DNA of 64,000 bases. It comes from Azolla caroliniana. Taxonomy: Eukaryota > Polypodiophyta. The DNA lies in assembly GCA_043228905.1 (NCBI GenBank), contig JBHGNT010000004.1, positions 2,666,001 to 2,730,000 of the forward strand, in the 5' to 3' direction. Positions 45,231 to 55,599 of this stretch are shown here, one piece after another. A model generated the notes under the pieces. The model saw only the letters and a list, made by a program, of their open reading frames with translations, did no database searches and was not told the origin of the DNA. Both the position numbers and the translations under genes were made by a program. Position 1 is the stretch's first letter, and every line of letters begins with the position of its first letter.

Positions 45231-45262
45231 ACAAAAAAAGAAAAAAAGAAAAAAAAGAAAAG
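45231..45262 (+). other. Internal A/G tract between integrase and 3' ORF
   Basis: About 30 bases of A with G every seven or so. Its position after integrase would suit an internal polypurine tract or the 3' end of a pol transcript; neither can be shown from sequence. Confidence 0.4.
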
Positions 45263-45324
45263 CGAAGTAATCATGCAAAAGTGAGGTATGAATGGACGAG
45301 AGAGCGAGGAGCGAAAAGGTACGT

Positions 45325-45928
45325 TGTCGTTAAGAATTTCGGCCAGAGGCGGAAACCGGGAAACATTGGCTACATCGGCGGGGTGTAGCGTGTGTACGCA
45401 CCCATGTACATTTAGTGTGAATATCAAGGGCGCCTTTATGGCGCCGAAGAGTAGTCAAGTCGGGACAGACGGTCCCATGTAAGTCGGGGTTTATCCAACA
45501 TTGTAACGCATCCCTGTCCTTGTGCTATAAAAGGAAGGGAACCCCCTTTGTAAAAGGGTTGCCCATTTTGCATTAGAGGGTATACCGTTAGGTTTAGAGT
45601 CAGTTTCTTCTTCTTCTCCCCGTTTGTGTTCGCTTAGGGTTTGCTGCAGCTCATCTCTTGCGCAAGACCCCGCTTGGCGCGACGAGCCCGTGAGCTCCCC
45701 GACCGGCGGCTTGGCAGCTGACGACTGTTGTAAGCTATCTTGGTCCGGCTCGACGCCGGGAATGTATTCTTCTTTTATATATATATATATACGTTTGCGT
45801 CTGTCTGTGTATATTCGCGTCTTCGTTGGTGTCGGGTGTTTCCCCCTTTCCTGCGTTTCCTGTACATAAGGGGGTGAGGCGGGTCTGTGTGTGTGTGTGT
45901 GAGTGTGTGTGCGTGAGTCGGTGTTAAG

Positions 45929-45970
<42 letters not shown>

Positions 45971-46100
45971 TCGGTTGCTTCCGGTGTGCTTCTGGGATGC
46001 CCTGGAAACGGTGAAGCACGACTTCCTACGCTCTGTCACTCCCTAGTCCAAGACCCCCGTGGTCCCGCCTTTCTCCACGCACGCGCGTAACAACGCGACA
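45325..46100 (+). repeat. Element A 5' LTR
   Basis: 776 bp. TATAAAA at 45526-45532; GGCGCC-TTTAT-GGCGCC dyad near 45429; telobox-like TTAGGTTTAG and TTAGGGTTTG; TA, GT and CT microsatellites in the 3' half. Confidence 0.93.
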
Positions 46101-46137
46101 TATTTGGTGAACCCGACGTGAAAGGCGGTAAGGGAGG

Positions 46138-47091
46138 ATGGAGTCGGAAGACGACGACCTCGCGGAGATGGTGGCTGAAGTGGTGTTGGAGTTGGCACGA
46201 GTGATGATGAGGCGAGAAGCAGCGCAACAAGCGGTTGAACGAGTGGTCGAAAGAGTCGGTCGTTTTAGTGGGGACAGAGTCCCATCTTACTTGGAAGCCT
46301 ACAACGCGGAAATGGAGGAGTGCGGCGTAGACGAGACGTTGAGGCTGGAGTTCTTCTGGCGGGTCGTAGCTGTCCGGATGCATGCAGAAATAAAGGAGCT
46401 CCGTAAGTCTCATAGTTCGTGGGAGGCCTTCGAAGAGGCGCTCCTGAAGGCATACGGAGGACGGCGGAAGAGCCGGGAACGGCACGACTTCGACCAGTGG
46501 GTAGCATCGGCAAAGACCCACCGGGGCGCTGCCAAGGCGTTTCGAGAGTTCGAGCGGTGGCTTGCTCAGCTCCCGGAGTGGGAACAAGGTTTGGTGGGGG
46601 CGGACAAGGTCCTATTGTTCGTCAGGTCGATCGACCGAGCGGAACGGGAGGCCATCGGGATTGAGCTCGAAGACGATGATGGAGCGAATGGGCTTACGGA
46701 GGACTGGTCGAAGGTCGGAAGGGTGTGCCAACGGCTAGACAATGAGCGAGCCGAGAAGGCTAAGAGGAAGGTACGCGACGGCGTGCCATTACAGCGGGAA
46801 GAGGCTGAACGACAAAGAGAGTCGGCAAGGGTCGGCGTTGGGGCCAGGATTGCGGAGGCGTACGCAGCTCTCGAGGCGATGCTCGAGGAAGAGGAAAGAC
46901 GGAGGCCGCAAGCCCAGACTGAGAAGACGGACTTGCCCCACGCGACGGCGGAAGATCGGTACCACGGTACGATGGGAGAGGGCGTGGAACGAAACGCCCT
47001 CTCGACTTGCGGAGATAGAACGGCCAAGGACGAGGCCGAGATACAGATCGCGGAACCGGAACGTTGGGACCAGCGGTTTCGGGCGTGTTAG
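46138..47091 (+). CDS. Element A gag-like protein
   Basis: 317 uninterrupted codons from the ATG 37 bases after the LTR. The same context (GGGAGGATG) precedes the element B start. Helical, charged protein: REAAQQAVERVVERVGRFSG, YLEAYNAEMEECGVDETLRL, FDQWVASAKTHRGAAKAFRE, FVRSIDRAEREAIGIELEDD, then a Glu/Arg-rich coiled-coil tail to residue about 260. It aligns along its length with the first 230 codons of the element B frame, which marks it as retrotransposon gag (capsid-type). It has no zinc knuckle and no protease. It is the only complete-looking gag-like frame in the window, though downstream codons present in B are lost here. Confidence 0.8.
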   Translation: MESEDDDLAEMVAEVVLELARVMMRREAAQQAVERVVERVGRFSGDRVPSYLEAYNAEMEECGVDETLRLEFFWRVVAVRMHAEIKELRKSHSSWEAFEEALLKAYGGRRKSRERHDFDQWVASAKTHRGAAKAFREFERWLAQLPEWEQGLVGADKVLLFVRSIDRAEREAIGIELEDDDGANGLTEDWSKVGRVCQRLDNERAEKAKRKVRDGVPLQREEAERQRESARVGVGARIAEAYAALEAMLEEEERRRPQAQTEKTDLPHATAEDRYHGTMGEGVERNALSTCGDRTAKDEAEIQIAEPERWDQRFRAC

Positions 47092-47189
47092 TCCGAGATC
47101 CCGGTCATTGGAGAAGCAAGCCTAGACGGGGCTTGCGCGATCGGTAAGAAGACGACTGCTTAAAACGAAGAGTCGGTGGCTACGGACAA

Positions 47190-48960
47190 GGGCGTAAAAC
47201 GGACGGGCGATTCTTTGTGTCTTCCCACACTTGCTCCCGGGACGATGGCAGTCGGGCCCGAGTGCCCACGTGAGTCCCAAGCGGAGGAAGGCGGCGGTGA
47301 AAGGCCAAGAATCACCGGCGAGACGATACGGGGAAGGAACGGACGAAAGCCCACGGACCCGATTCCGGAGAACTCGGCATTCGGGCCCGTATGCCCATGT
47401 AAGACCGAGGAGATGGATGGCAGTTCCGAGGAGTCCTGGCACGATGCTAGGGAAGATGGATGAGAAACGGCCTGTGAGGTGGCAGAGGACGGACGCGGCA
47501 CGAGGAGATCGGCATTCCGATACGGGTGGAGCGTGATCCGGTTGTGGATCGTTCGATCGGGGCCGGATTCGGCGTGAAAGTGCCGATACGGAAGGGGGTG
47601 CGGGATGAGCCGCCCTCTTTTACATGGGGAGAAAGACCGACCGGGCGAAGGTCGAGAGTTGGAAGGACGATCCTTCACACCGGTTCTAGAGACTTTGGCA
47701 GTCGGCAACGCGGTCGACGTAAGACCAAGATACTGACGGTGGCGGCGAGGTGACGAAGGCAAAGGGACTACGGACGGGCGGTCTACGGAGGATCCTTCAC
47801 ACCGGTTCTAGAGACTTCGGCAGTCGGCAACGCGGTTGACGTAAGACCAAGATACTGACGGTGGCGGCGAGGTGACGAAAGCCAAAGGGCGTAAGGAAGT
47901 CCGGTCCTACGGGATCCCCACACTTAACTAGAGACTCCGGCAGTTCGGCCAACGTGGCAACATGAGACCGAGAGAGAAGGTTGGTGGCGGCGGGAAACGA
48001 GACCCGGCTACGTGGAAGACACGAGGAGAGTCTGGGAGGGACTCAAACAAAAGACACCCGAATTTCGGCCAACATAGAAACGGAGTCCGGTCCTATGGGA
48101 CTCTCACACCGATCCGGAGACCCCGGCAGTTCGGCCAACGTGGCAACGTGAGACCTAGGGAGAAGGACGGTGGCGGCAGGGAACGAGACCCGACAACACG
48201 ATGTAGCGGATAGGGAGACGGTAAGACGGGCGGACGAAGTGCGAAACCCTCACCGACCGGTCATGGTTTCGGAAGGAGCCGGTAGGGGCGAATATGGGGA
48301 GGTGTGTCAGGCCGGAAAGGCACACCTTGGACAGAACAAGAGTCTCGCAAGTGGCCATCGCGGGCCGGATCGAAGCGTGACTACGGGACGGTGTTCGGCG
48401 CGGGCAGGGCCGAACAAAGGAAGCGGAAGACGACACAAGAAAGGTGCCGGGGACGAGGTGACAAGTGCCTAGTGGACTGCATAGGGTCAGAGTCAGGGGA
48501 TAGCAAGAGAGGCTGGAGGAGGATCCTCCACACTCGCTTCGTAGATCTCGGTAGCTCTATCGAAGTAGCGAAGACTGTCACGGCAAGCCCGGGGTGACAG
48601 CTGGTGGGGGCGAGGGGACGATGGCAAGCGGAAGACTCAGGACCTATCGCGGCAGCACGAAGACGGGAATGGCCAAGCGGGCTACTACGAGGTGTTCCGC
48701 GGATGCAAGGGACGCCGGTATGCGGGTGAGCGGCGATGCATGATCTGGCCGGAAAGGGGGCCGACAAGGAGTGCAACACAGGTAGTGCCAAACAACGGAC
48801 GAGGGTATGTGGCACACGGAGGTGCTGGAGCGGAAAGGCGAGCGCGGAGATAGGTTGCGTGGTTCGGAGGTAGCACGGAGAAGGCCGGAAAGGGATCCTC
48901 CACACCGTTCCGGAGACCATGGCGGTTCGAGCCGACGGGGCGATGTAAGACCATGGAGAA
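47190..48960. repeat. Element A 3' repeat region (LET-AVVPE module)
   Basis: At least eight decayed copies of a DNA module with GAGACTYYGGCAGT followed by CAACRYGAGACC and GGTGGCGGCG, near 47240, 47369, 47689, 47812, 47931, 48117, 48542 and 48911. Two neighbours (47671 and 47793) are a recent 122-bp tandem duplication. The same module occurs three times in frame in element B, so it was coding in an ancestor; here the frame is lost. Confidence 0.75.
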
Positions 48961-49349
48961 GGAAGGTGGCGGCGAGAGGACGAGGGCAACGCGAAACGAC
49001 ATGGGACGGCAATCAGGACGACACGAATGATCAATGGAGGCCAAGCGGGCCACTACGGGCATGCCTCAAGCGGAGGACATCGGGCATACTGCGGGAAGCA
49101 GGGCGTTCATACGGACGAACAAGGGCCAGCGAAAGTACGCGTACTACGGAGATCGCGGCAGAGGACCCATCGACAGGTCGAACGAGCCTACGGGGAGGTA
49201 AGCGCGAAGGAAGAATCGAAGCCGACGGATCAAACCGGCAACGAGTCGGGATGCGGATCACGGAAGACCGGTTTCTCATCGGCCGAAATCTCTCACCCTT
49301 CAACCGGACTTGGCACATACCGGTGGATGTGCGGTTAGGTGGGGGCGGA

Positions 49350-49964
49350 TGTCGTGAAGAATTTCGGCCAGAGGCGGAAACCGGGAAACATTGGCTACAT
49401 CGGCGGGGTGCAGCGTGTGTACGCACCCATGTACATTTAGTGTGAATATCGAGGGCGCCTTTATGGCGCCGAAGAGTAGTCAAGTCGGGACAGACGGTCC
49501 CATGTAAGTCGGGGTTTATCCCACATTGTAACGCATCCCTGTCCTTGTTCTATAAAAGGAAGGGAACACCCTTTGTGAAAGGGTTGCCCATTTTGCATTA
49601 GAGGGTATACCGTTAGGTTTAGAGTCAGTTTCTTCTTCTTTTCCCCCTTCGTGTTCGCTTAGGGTTTGCTGCAGCTCATCTCCTGCGCAAGACCCCGCTC
49701 GGCGCGACGAGCCCGTGAGCTCCCCGACCGACGGCTTGGCAGTTGACGACTGTTGTAAGCTATCTTGGTCCAGCTCGACGCCGGGAATGTATTCTTCTTA
49801 TATATATATATATATACGTTTGCGTCTGTCTGTGTATATTCGCATCTTCGTTGGTGTCGAATGTTTCCCCCTTTCCTGCGTTTCCTATACATAAGGGCGT
49901 GAGGCGGGTCAGTGTGTGTGTGTGTGAGTGTGTGTGTGAGTGTGTGTGCGTGAGTCGGTGTTAA

Positions 49965-49999
<35 letters not shown>

Positions 50000-50129
50000 T
50001 CGGTTGCTTCCGGTGTGCTTCTGGGATGCCCCGAAAACGGTGAAGCACGACTTCCTATGTTCCGTCACTCCCTAGTCCAAGACCCCCGTGGTCCTGCCTT
50101 TCTCCACGCACGCGCGTAACAACGCGACA
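49350..50129 (+). repeat. Element A 3' LTR
   Basis: 780 bp following polypurine GGTTAGGTGGGGGCGGA (49333-49349). TATAAAA at 49551-49557. About 3% different from the 5' LTR by eye. Confidence 0.93.
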
Positions 50130-50136
50130 ACGTAGT

Positions 50137-50146
50137 GGGTATTTAA
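50137..50146 (+). promoter_or_regulatory. Possible internal promoter for Gypsy-2 3' ORF
   Basis: GGGTATTTAAGGGCC lies about 260 bases before the 3' ORF, in Gypsy-2 sequence just right of element A. It resembles the LTR TATA of the same element (CTATTTAAAGG). The interval to the ORF ends in a pyrimidine-rich tract. Suggestive only. Confidence 0.3.
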
Positions 50147-50397
50147 GGGCCTCCACATCACATAATGCTATTTTAGTACACACGCTCGAAAAAGGCGCCA
50201 GAATGCACAGAGAAAAACCACTACACATGGAGACCCTCTACTTTCGCGAACCCAGGAGCACAGAAGCACCAAGGCGTTGGAAGATCATCAGACGAGAACC
50301 TACGCATAGAGAACCCCCGCTTTTTGAACTCTCTCTTGCTCACTCTCACTCTCATCACCATCCAACCTCACCACCACAATCCGACCTCGACACAGAC

Positions 50398-53206
50398 ATG
50401 GACCCGCAAACGCTGTCGGAAGCCGCCAAAAAATGGCTAAAGCAACAAGGGCTCGACGGCTTCTTGACGATTATGGAGGCATCGCCACACAAAGAAGCCG
50501 ACAAGGTGATCAAAGAAATCGACACAGAGGTCATAACGGATGAGGCGATCCGTGCGTTAACAGGCCTTCCGAAGGGAGGCATATTCACGATTGACAATCC
50601 GACCTCGGAGCAACTCATCAAATATTTTGGTGAGTACTCCCTAGCCAGCAAGGGCTACCGGACACAGGGCGACGGAGATTAGTTGTTCCGCGAGATTGCT
50701 CGTGTGCTCCACGAATACGGCCATGTGTACCCTAGACCCCCTGTCATGCCGCAGAACAGGGCAGGGATTATCATCGGCACCTATGAAGGGATCAAGGTGG
50801 ATTGGCCGGTATTGATCACAGACGGTTTGTGTGTGGCGATCGAGATCGTCAGAGGAAAAGACAGCAAAGAAGATCGGGACAGACGGAGGATATGGCACGC
50901 AGTAATGCAATGGCTCACCTTGCTTGTGCCACCCGTCCAGCCCGTCCAGCCCAAGAAGCGGGGAAGAGTGGCGGACGGCACCCCAAAGACTGCTTCCAAA
51001 AGACAACAATTGTTGGCCTCTAAGGCCACTAAGGGGAAGGCGGTGGACACAGAACAGGCGGGAAAGGAGAGCGCCAGCCGGAAGCGGCCAACGGATGCGT
51101 AGGAGGAACCGCTGGTACGGCCTGTAAAGGTTACACTCCGCTGACCGGTGAATAGAGAAGCGGACCCCTTGGCGGCGAACTCAATGCCGGGACTCAGGAG
51201 GAGGAAATAGAGGAGGAGCCTACGGAGCACCTCCAGCGACAGTCGTCGGCAAGGACCATTGAGGCAGCCGGGAAACGTTCAGACCCTCAAACGGAGGGAA
51301 CACCGGCTCCCCATACCGAGACTCCCACGCCAAGGGAGGAACCGGAACCGGTGCGCATGGCACCGGAATCAGAAGCCCTTGCACCACCGGCAGCACCGAC
51401 AAGTCCCATTCCGCCAGAGCCGGAAAGGTCAATGCAGCCTCCCTCGGCCAACCAAGAAGAAGCGCAAGGGGAACCGGGACAGCAGGATGGTCCACGGGCA
51501 GAAACGGAATTGCAACTCGGCGCAATCAGGTGGGACCACCCATCCACAAGCGAGTCCATCCGTCAAACAGCCGTGCAAGCGCAACAACAATGCACCAGTA
51601 GCCTGTGGCTCTGGTGGATAGGCGAATAGATTGCCGGAGCAGTGGGGTATATTGAGGCAGAAGAAAGAGTGCAAAGCGAACGGTTGCTCGTCACAACCGA
51701 ACAACTAGAGATGGCCCGGTCCAGAATCCGGTGCCTTGAAAAAGACTTGGATCAGGTCACAACAGAAATGGCCAAAATGGCCTTAACGGCAACACATATC
51801 CAATCACCGGTGACTCCGGTAAGTGTACAGAATAAAGAAACAGACCAACCTGTACATACTAATAAGACCCCGGCAACGGAAACCGTTCCAGAGAGAGATG
51901 CGGCGCAAGCCCAGGAGCTTGCGGAATTGAGAGATGAACTTGCCGCACAAGAAGCGCTAAGGAGCGTGAACGGGAATTGAAGACAGCGGCCGAAGCCGAA
52001 TTAAAGAAGACTGTTGAGAACCTCCGCCGGGTAGAGGAGAGCCTCCGGAAAGGCCATCAAGCTTACAACTGGCTAAGGGAGGAAAAAGACAAAGTGCTGC
52101 AGGAAAAGGACAAGCTGCGGAAGACGGTGGAAACGGAAATTGAACGGCTAAAGGAGGAGCTCCGCCATCAGAAGGACCGCGAGGACCGGGCCTGTCGACA
52201 GATCAACGTACGGCTCAAGCAAAAGAAAAATGATTTTGAGCACCTGCACCGGGACTACAAACGACTAGAAACGGAGCATAAGGAACAGATGGCTGAGCTC
52301 CAGCAGGAAGTTGATCGGGCCGCGACGGTGCTCGCCGACGAACGTGCGGAAAATACAAGACGGTAGGACGAGGCGGAGAAGGTCCGGATGGAGCTCCAAG
52401 GGCAGCAACAAGAAGAAAGGGAGAGAGCGTCAACGGTATTGCAAAAATTACAAAGCACATATCAAAGGCAATTGACGCATGACAAGGAGCAGGCGGAAGA
52501 CAACGTCAAAATCATCAAGCAATTGAAGGAGGAACGACAAGCTGCGGAGATCAAATCGCAAATGGGAACGGGCCGGATTCAATGCATCCTCCGGGCATGG
52601 CCAAATCAGACAAAATGCTTGATTGACGAAAGCTCCGTAAGATGGTGGACAAAGTGGGCACAAAATACGGCGGAACTCCAATTGCTACGGGTAGACGTGG
52701 CAAACTGGCGGAAGGAAGGAGATGATTGTTACATGTTGACTTCCGAGGACTTCACCGCCATACGGAACGAGCTGGCCGAAGACTTCCAAGTCCTGGCGGA
52801 TGAACAACTGGTGCAGGTCCGGCAACTCGTAGCTCAGCTAGACGATGATAGGCTGTATGCTCAAATCCAGTTTGAAAGCTACGAGCGGTCCCGGGTTCGG
52901 GAAGAAAAAGCACGGGAAGCGGCAACGGTTAACCTTAGTGATGAGGAACCGTCTCCGGCCGAGGGCTAGGCCAGAACCAGTCAACCGGAGACCACAACGA
53001 CGAAGGGAGCAACGACGGAAACGCCGGTGTCAGAGCAACAAACGGAGGAGCAGCTGCAACAGCCACCAAAGGACCAATCGCAGCAGCCATCAACGAAGCA
53101 ACAACAGCAGCAGCAACAACCCCAACAACAACAACAACAACCAATTCTAGATGAACCATTGGAGACTCTCGAACAAAGCATTCTGGATATTTTGGACGAA
53201 GAATAG
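50398..53206 (+). pseudogene. Gypsy-2 extra 3' ORF, coiled-coil protein of unknown role
   Basis: About 930 codons between integrase and the 3' LTR, starting MDPQTLSEAAKKWLKQQGLDG. Part 1 (50398-51102, TAG at about 50680) is globular: DEAIRALTGLPKGGIFTID, LFREIARVLHEYGHVYPRPP, WPVLITDGLCVAIEIV, then Lys/Arg-rich. A frameshift near 51120 leads to a Pro/Glu-rich linker and coiled coil (SERLLVTTEQLEMARSRIRC). Another shift near 51960 leads to a long Glu/Lys/Arg coiled coil (to about 52560), a WWTKWAQNTAELQLLRVD segment, DDDRLYAQIQFESYERSR and a Gln-rich tail ending ILDILDEE at 53206. TAG codons also lie near 52364 and 52967. No signal peptide or membrane span is seen, arguing against an envelope. 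I recognise no family; LTGLP phrasing recalls some plant transposon proteins but is weak. Confidence 0.65.
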
Positions 53207-53261
53207 CAAGGGTCGGATGGTGGATTCGACGTACAAGGTACTGTCCCACGGGCGTGCCATG

Positions 53262-53695
53262 TGTTACCGGCCGGCAAAGGAGTCCAGAGTGTGAAACGAA
53301 GGAGTTATTTAATTATTAGGAATGATTGTAAGTAAGCTATTAGTGTGAACGGACGAACCGGAATCGGTATGCCGTTCCGGATCCGGACCGATCCCGAACA
53401 GGTGCGGATGGCACCGTTTTGTACTACAAACCGGAAACCTATTTAAAGGTCCGGATACAATGTAATGAGCAGCGGATAATTAATGAAGCTTAGTGTTTTT
53501 ATCTCTCTGTGTTAATTGCCGTTCTGCATTCATTGTTATATCTTACGCGTGTGATTATTAAGGACGATCTTGCTAAGTAACCTAATTAAGTCAGATTAAT
53601 CGTTGAGCCTAATCATCTTGCCGTAACACCCCTTTGGTGAAGTGTCTTCCATAGACACCCTGTGTTAGGCCATTGTCCGGCCCTAAGAGTTGACA
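53262..53695 (+). repeat. Gypsy-2 3' LTR
   Basis: 434 bp, with TATTTAAA at 53440-53447. It is 28 bp longer than the 5' LTR because of a block (about 53320-53348) missing there. No convincing polypurine tract precedes it. Confidence 0.92.
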
Positions 53696-53700
53696 TCTTC

Positions 53701-54052
53701 GCCAACCGGCGGTTACAACAGAGTATTTCTCTGTATCTCACACTCTCTCTCTGTCGCTCTCTCTCTGTACAATAGTTATAACGATATGAACAACTACAAC
53801 ATACAACTCTCTCTTTTTCCGAAAGTGATTGCCCTAAGTCATATTTATACTTATATGAACTTAGGGCTATTTACAAATGTAGCCTCAATAGGCTTACTCA
53901 AGACATATTTACAAATGTAGCCTCAATAGGCTTACTCAAGACATATTTACAAATCTATCTTCTCTTCCGGTTCTCACCGGGTCCATCCGATCCAGTTTCT
54001 GGATCTCTTCATTCACAGTCAGATCCCATCCGGAGGGATCGATTTCCCAACA
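53701..54052 (-). mobile_element. Copia-3-type solo LTR, right part
   Basis: It resumes at the TCTTC duplication with GCCAACCGGCGGTTACAACAG and ends CCCAACA. It contains a 38-bp direct duplication (about 53873-53950) and a single, decayed copy of the 54-bp unit that is amplified in Copia-3 at 17 kb. TSD GTTTT at 54053-54057. Confidence 0.88.
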
Positions 54053-54057
54053 GTTTT

Positions 54058-54850
54058 CTCAATGACATTATGTGTTGAATATGATGTACAAGTTCGGCAT
54101 GAAGGATTGCCGACCGATCTCGATACCCCTGGATCGGAACTTGAAGCTTAGTCCCGACTCCGGACCGGCCTACGATGAGAAACGGTTCCGACAAATTATT
54201 GGAAGCATCATTTATTTAACAATCACTCGACCTGACATCAGTTATCCGGTCGGCGTGATCAGTCAATTCATGCAGAAGCCAACCATGGAGCACCTTCAGT
54301 GCGCGCACCGAATACTGAGGTATGCCAACGGCACTAAGGACCGAGGATTGTTATACCGACGTGGTATAACCGAAAAGTTGCACGGTTATACAGATGTCGA
54401 CTAGACCGGAGATGCGTCGGATCGAGCACTTCCGGATTCATGTTCTCTATTGGTAGCGCGGGTGATGCGTGGAGCAAGAAAAAGCAGCCAAGTGTGGCTT
54501 TGTCAAGCACTAAGGCTAAATATCGGGGCGCTATCATTGCCACCTGTAAAGCCAGTTGCCTTCGACGGCTGTTGCAAGACCTACGGATCGAAGTATCAAC
54601 TCTAATTTCCCAATCCACTGTGACAACATGAGAAGCATGTAGCTAGCCAAGTTCCCTGTGTTCCACGCTCGGACAAAGCACATAGAAGTGCATTATCACT
54701 TTGTGCGCGAGCAGGGCCTCAACGGTGAAGTAGAACTCCAGTATGTCTAGATGGATCGATAGGTTGCCGACATCTTCACGAAGGCCCTTGGAACCGATAA
54801 GTTGCAACATTTTTCGGAGATGCTTGGACTTCAACATCTTGACATGCCAC
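54058..54850 (+). pseudogene. Copia-2 RT end and RNase H, second part
   Basis: It continues the frame broken at 38410: HYVLNMMYKFGMKDCRPISI, RPDISYPVGVISQFMQKP, LRYANGTKDRGLLY, a TAG in the HGYTDVD RNase H motif, frameshifts, then VALSSTKAKYRGA (Glu to Lys at the second catalytic site) and HFVREQ-like sequence. A GAGGGGGAGA tract at about 54855 may be the polypurine tract, but no 3' LTR was recognised after it. Confidence 0.82.
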
Positions 54851-55364
54851 ACTTGAGGGGGAGAACTGGGATTGATATAGGGAGAACCGGAATGGAAACT
54901 GGGAAGTTGAGTCGACTGAAGAAGTCGGAACATCCGATAAAGTTAGAACAAACGGCGACGTAAGTAGAGTTAAGAAGGATAGAGCCGACTGTAACGAAAA
55001 GGCCAAGACCCAGACGTGGTCTGATGTGGTGAAGGGCCTAAAGACATATGATGAATTGGAGACAGCCAATTCAGACAAGAGTTGGAACGAATCGGAGGTA
55101 GCCGATTCTGAAGAGGAGTTCAATTGGGAGGATCCGAATCAACAAAAGGCCAAACGGACGAGGATGCAACGGAAGTCGACACCGACACGGAGTCACAACA
55201 ATGAAGGAGTTGAGAAGTTCCTTTTAAGCAGTCAAGCCGATCGAGAAGGTCGAGGAAAGCAGAACCAGACCGGACGAGGAGCGCAAGCTAGGCAGGAGGA
55301 CGCCAGGTGGAGCCGGAGGAGAGGACCAACTACCACAAACGCAATCTTAGAGTTTAGCTACTAA
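54851..55364 (+). other. Unassigned charged sequence after Copia-2
   Basis: The open frame 55026-55364 (112 codons; Glu/Lys/Arg/Asn-rich, for example DELETANSDKSWNESEVADS) has no recognisable domain. It may be Copia-2 3' sequence or another GAG-only element tail. Nothing similar was seen elsewhere in the window. Confidence 0.25.
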
Positions 55365-55496
55365 TGTAAGTGCATGATAAGGATAAAAGATAGATAAATA
55401 AGAAAGGAGAGAGGGAAAGAAGGGTGTTGATCCACCCGACCACCCCGGGCGAAGGGATCAAGAGGGACTCGAGCCTCGATCAGCATCCCATACCAC
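55365..55496. other. Left flank of chromovirus LTR
   Basis: Purine-rich then GC-rich sequence with CGGGCGAAGGGATC and CGAGCCTCGATC. No feature identified. Confidence 0.3.
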
Positions 55497-55599
55497 TGTT
55501 GTGGACTCGAGTCGTACTTGGTCCTGGCGCGCTCGCTACAAGAGTTGACCCACCACAATATTAGAGTTTCGATGTAGTTGATAATGTGTCAAATGAGGG

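Larger units (their letters stand above)
45325..50129 (+). mobile_element. Element A: GAG-only non-autonomous LTR element (TR-GAG type)
   Basis: A 4805-bp insertion between Gypsy-2 integrase and its 3' ORF. LTRs are 776 and 780 bp, starting TGTCGTKAAGAATTTCGG and ending ACAACGCGACA. The target duplication is ACGT on both sides (45321-45324, 50130-50133). The interior has a TTTGGTGAACCCGACGTGA primer-site-like sequence, a single gag-like frame, about 2.2 kb of repeat-rich non-coding DNA and polypurine GGTTAGGTGGGGGCGGA. No pol exists. It shares all interior landmarks with element B but little LTR sequence beyond the tips. Confidence 0.93.
38643..53695 (+). mobile_element. Gypsy-2: nested LTR element with extra 3' ORF
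   Basis: A 15.05-kb insertion bounded by LTRs (406 and 434 bp, starting TGTTACCGGCC, ending GAGTTRACA) and a perfect 5-bp duplication TCTTC (38638-38642, 53696-53700). Subtracting the solo LTR (40089-40801) and element A (45325-50129) leaves about 9.5 kb: gag, protease, RT, RNase H, integrase, then a long 3' coiled-coil frame. LTRs differ by about 5% by eye, plus a 28-bp indel. Integrase lacks a chromodomain, so this is a non-chromovirus Gypsy; extra 3' frames are known in several such plant lineages. A second, partial copy runs from 60835 to the window end. Confidence 0.92.

Noticed and set aside
46138-48960. Element A as an autonomous retroelement
   Set aside because: No protease, RT, RNase H or integrase motif in any frame between its LTRs.
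51259-51621. Arg/Gln/Pro-rich 120-codon frame
   Set aside because: An alternative frame of the Gypsy-2 3' ORF linker; the neighbouring frame joins the coiled-coil parts.
53086-53150. Poly-Gln expansion as a microsatellite of interest
   Set aside because: A CAA/CAG run in the tail of the 3' ORF; short and typical of low-complexity tails.
50398-53206. Envelope-like gene
   Set aside because: No signal peptide, no transmembrane segment, no Cys pattern; mostly coiled coil and Gln-rich sequence.
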